Assembly (NCBI GenBank): GCA_018222665.1
Contig: JAAEZW010000066.1
Location: 1-8,145 of the forward strand
From: Paracoccaceae bacterium
Lineage (GTDB): Bacteria > Pseudomonadota > Alphaproteobacteria > Rhodobacterales > Rhodobacteraceae
DNA length: 8,145 nucleotides
Direction: 5' to 3'
Shown here in pieces: positions 7,370 through 8,145 of the stretch. The notes beneath the pieces are model-generated. The model was given only the letters and a program-made list of their open reading frames with translations. It searched no databases and was not told the origin of the DNA. Each line of letters starts with the position of its first letter. Within the stretch, counting starts at the first letter, position 1. The translations under genes and the position numbers were made by a program.

Positions 7370-7375
7370 CTCCTT
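7370..7375 (-). promoter_or_regulatory. Ribosome binding site fixing the aroC start
   Basis: The - strand reads AAGGAG at 7375-7370, a strong Shine-Dalgarno with a 7-nt spacer to the ATG at 7362-7360. A second ATG at 7356 (Met3) is 13 nt away and less well placed, and frame extension upstream to 7506 is not supported. Confidence 0.8.
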
Positions 7376-7504
7376 GCTCTGGGACTAAGTAATTCCACAA
7401 CATTCAAGGTGCAAGGTATTCTTCTAATTGCTTTAGGTATCAGAAATGCGATTGCGCTTTCATTTCCCTTGTCTTTGCCTCTTTTGCACACTAACTTCCG
7501 CCTC

Positions 7505-7582
7505 ACCTCGGGGTGCCTTTGGGCTGAGACGCATGTGCGGACCCGTTGAACCTGATCCGGGTAACTCCGGCGGAGGGAAGGT
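7505..7582 (+). ncRNA. TPP riboswitch aptamer (THI element)
   Basis: The conserved core is present in order: GGGGTGCC at 7510-7517, CTGAGA at 7524-7529, ACCCG at 7541-7545, TTGAACCTGATCCGGGTAA from 7546, and GGAGGGAAGG ending the aptamer. Stems that can be drawn are P1 ACCT 7505-7508 with AGGT 7579-7582, P3 GCC 7515-7517 with GGC 7522-7524, a variable hairpin within 7530-7539, P4 CCC 7542-7544 with GGG 7575-7577, and P5 CCGG 7557-7560 with CCGG 7567-7570. TPP-bound aptamers of this class repress thiamine synthesis or uptake genes. The position directly before thiB fits exactly. Confidence 0.95.
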
Positions 7583-7619
7583 CCAGAAAACGTCTGGGTC
7601 CCCTCTTCACTAAGAAGGG
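7573..7619 (+). promoter_or_regulatory. Expression platform, predicted translational switch for thiB
   Basis: CTTC (7605-7608) can pair with GAAG (7614-7617), extended past a one-base bulge by CC (7602-7603) with GG (7618-7619). This hides the thiB Shine-Dalgarno AAGGGA at 7615-7620. Alternatively GAGGG (7573-7577, which supplies the 3' strand of aptamer P4) can pair with CCCTC (7601-7605). That pairing is exclusive with the first and would free the site when TPP is absent. A separate CCAGA/TCTGG hairpin (7583-7587 with 7593-7597) has no T-run after it, arguing against a transcription terminator. The pairing is seen in the sequence; the mechanism is inferred. Confidence 0.5.
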
Positions 7620-7625
7620 AATGTT

Positions 7626-8145
7626 ATGAAAAATACTCTACTTATATCTACCATGTTGTCGGCAACTGCGGCATTCGCCGAAACACCAGTATTGACCGTA
7701 TATGCACCTGACTATTTTGCATCTGAGTGGGGCCCTGGCCCTGCAATTGAAACCGAGTTTGAAAAAACATGCGGATGCGATTTGCAGTTTTCTGCCGGTG
7801 ATTTGCTGCCGCGTATTATGCTTGAGGGCAGCTCTACCGATGCGGATATCGTCATAGGTTTGAACACCGATGTTACGAAAAAGGCACGTGAAACGGGTCT
7901 GTTTGCGGAACACGGCCAAAACAATGCGGATCTGAAATTGCCAATTGAATGGACGGATGCCACGTTTTTACCATTCGATTGGGCCTATGTATCGTTCGTT
8001 TATAATGCTGATAAAATGTCCACCATGCCATCCTCGTTCGAGGATTTGGTAAATCTGCCTGCCGAGCATAAAATCGTCATTCAGGACCCACGCAGTTCGA
8101 TTTCTGGGCTCGCACTCGTTTTATGGGTTAAGGCGGTGTACGGAG
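7626..8145 (+). CDS. thiB: Thiamine ABC transporter substrate-binding protein, 3' cut by window edge
   Basis: This periplasmic protein captures thiamine (and its phosphates) for the ThiPQ importer. The first 173 codons are present, about half of the roughly 330 aa expected. An N-terminal signal peptide (MKNTLLISTMLSATAAFA) has a likely signal-peptidase I cut after Ala18. The mature part begins TPVLTVYAPDYFASEWGPGP, matching the ThiB/TbpA start. It continues with TCGCDLQF (the CxC segment also seen in E. coli ThiB), DADIVIGLNT, LPFDWAYVSFVYN and QDPRSSISGLALVLW. The ATG at 7626 follows an AAGGGA Shine-Dalgarno by 5 nt and lies 43 nt after the TPP aptamer, which supports both start and identity. 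thiP and thiQ are expected beyond the right edge but are not seen. Confidence 0.95.
   Translation, partial: MKNTLLISTMLSATAAFAETPVLTVYAPDYFASEWGPGPAIETEFEKTCGCDLQFSAGDLLPRIMLEGSSTDADIVIGLNTDVTKKARETGLFAEHGQNNADLKLPIEWTDATFLPFDWAYVSFVYNADKMSTMPSSFEDLVNLPAEHKIVIQDPRSSISGLALVLWVKAVYG

Noticed and set aside
7405..7417. Tandem CAAGGTG/CAAGGT in the aroC-thiB spacer
   Set aside because: Two short copies only, no palindrome and no clear link to a promoter; compatible with chance.
7469..7497. Possible thiB promoter TTGTCT / TAACTT with 17-bp spacing
   Set aside because: The -10 matches only 3 of 6 positions and it would start transcription almost at P1 of the aptamer; a promoter must exist nearby but I cannot place it with confidence.
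7363..7506. In-frame upstream extension of aroC by 48 residues
   Set aside because: The extra residues do not resemble chorismate synthase, the good ribosome binding site points to 7362, and the extension would reach the riboswitch region.
7121..7549. Open frame of 142 codons on the + strand, antisense to aroC
   Set aside because: It overlaps aroC and the TPP aptamer, has no Shine-Dalgarno and shows no recognisable protein features.

Overview
The window looks like chromosomal DNA from a marine alphaproteobacterium, most likely a member of the Roseobacter group (Rhodobacteraceae) with moderate GC. This rests on remembered protein wording: an HU protein with the PERMVRNPSTGE segment, an Amn-type AMP nucleosidase, and chorismate synthase next to a TPP-riboswitch-controlled thiB. 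No search was run, so the taxonomy is an inference.

Layout. Bases 2-3119 hold the end of a Tro/Mnt/Sit-type metal-uptake ABC operon on the + strand: a solute-binding protein cut by the window edge, an ATPase and two ABC-3 permeases, joined by a 1-bp gap, a 4-bp overlap and an 8-bp overlap. Bases 3095-3294 on the - strand carry what I read as a decayed VOC (glyoxalase-like) gene, with a frameshift near its start, an internal deletion and an amber codon near its end. It fills most of the gap before amn (AMP nucleosidase, 3404-4879). An HU gene follows (5008-5295), preceded by phased A/T tracts and closed by a strong intrinsic terminator. Next comes a ten-helix EamA/DMT transporter (5402-6265). 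It converges on aroC (chorismate synthase, - strand, 6262-7362), and both stop codons lie in one CTAG. Divergent from aroC, a TPP riboswitch (7505-7582) and its expression platform lead into thiB (7626 to the window end), presumably the first gene of a thiBPQ thiamine-uptake operon.

How the parts work together. The Tro-type operon imports Mn or Zn across the inner membrane. Amn cleaves AMP to adenine and ribose-5-phosphate. HU compacts and bends DNA. AroC makes chorismate for aromatic amino acids and folates. ThiB captures thiamine in the periplasm and is switched off when intracellular TPP is high. These are mostly ordinary housekeeping and transport genes. I see no undescribed defence or mobile system. 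The points most worth a second look are the VOC gene remnant, the amn promoter candidates that overlap its old 5' end, and the predicted translational switch before thiB.
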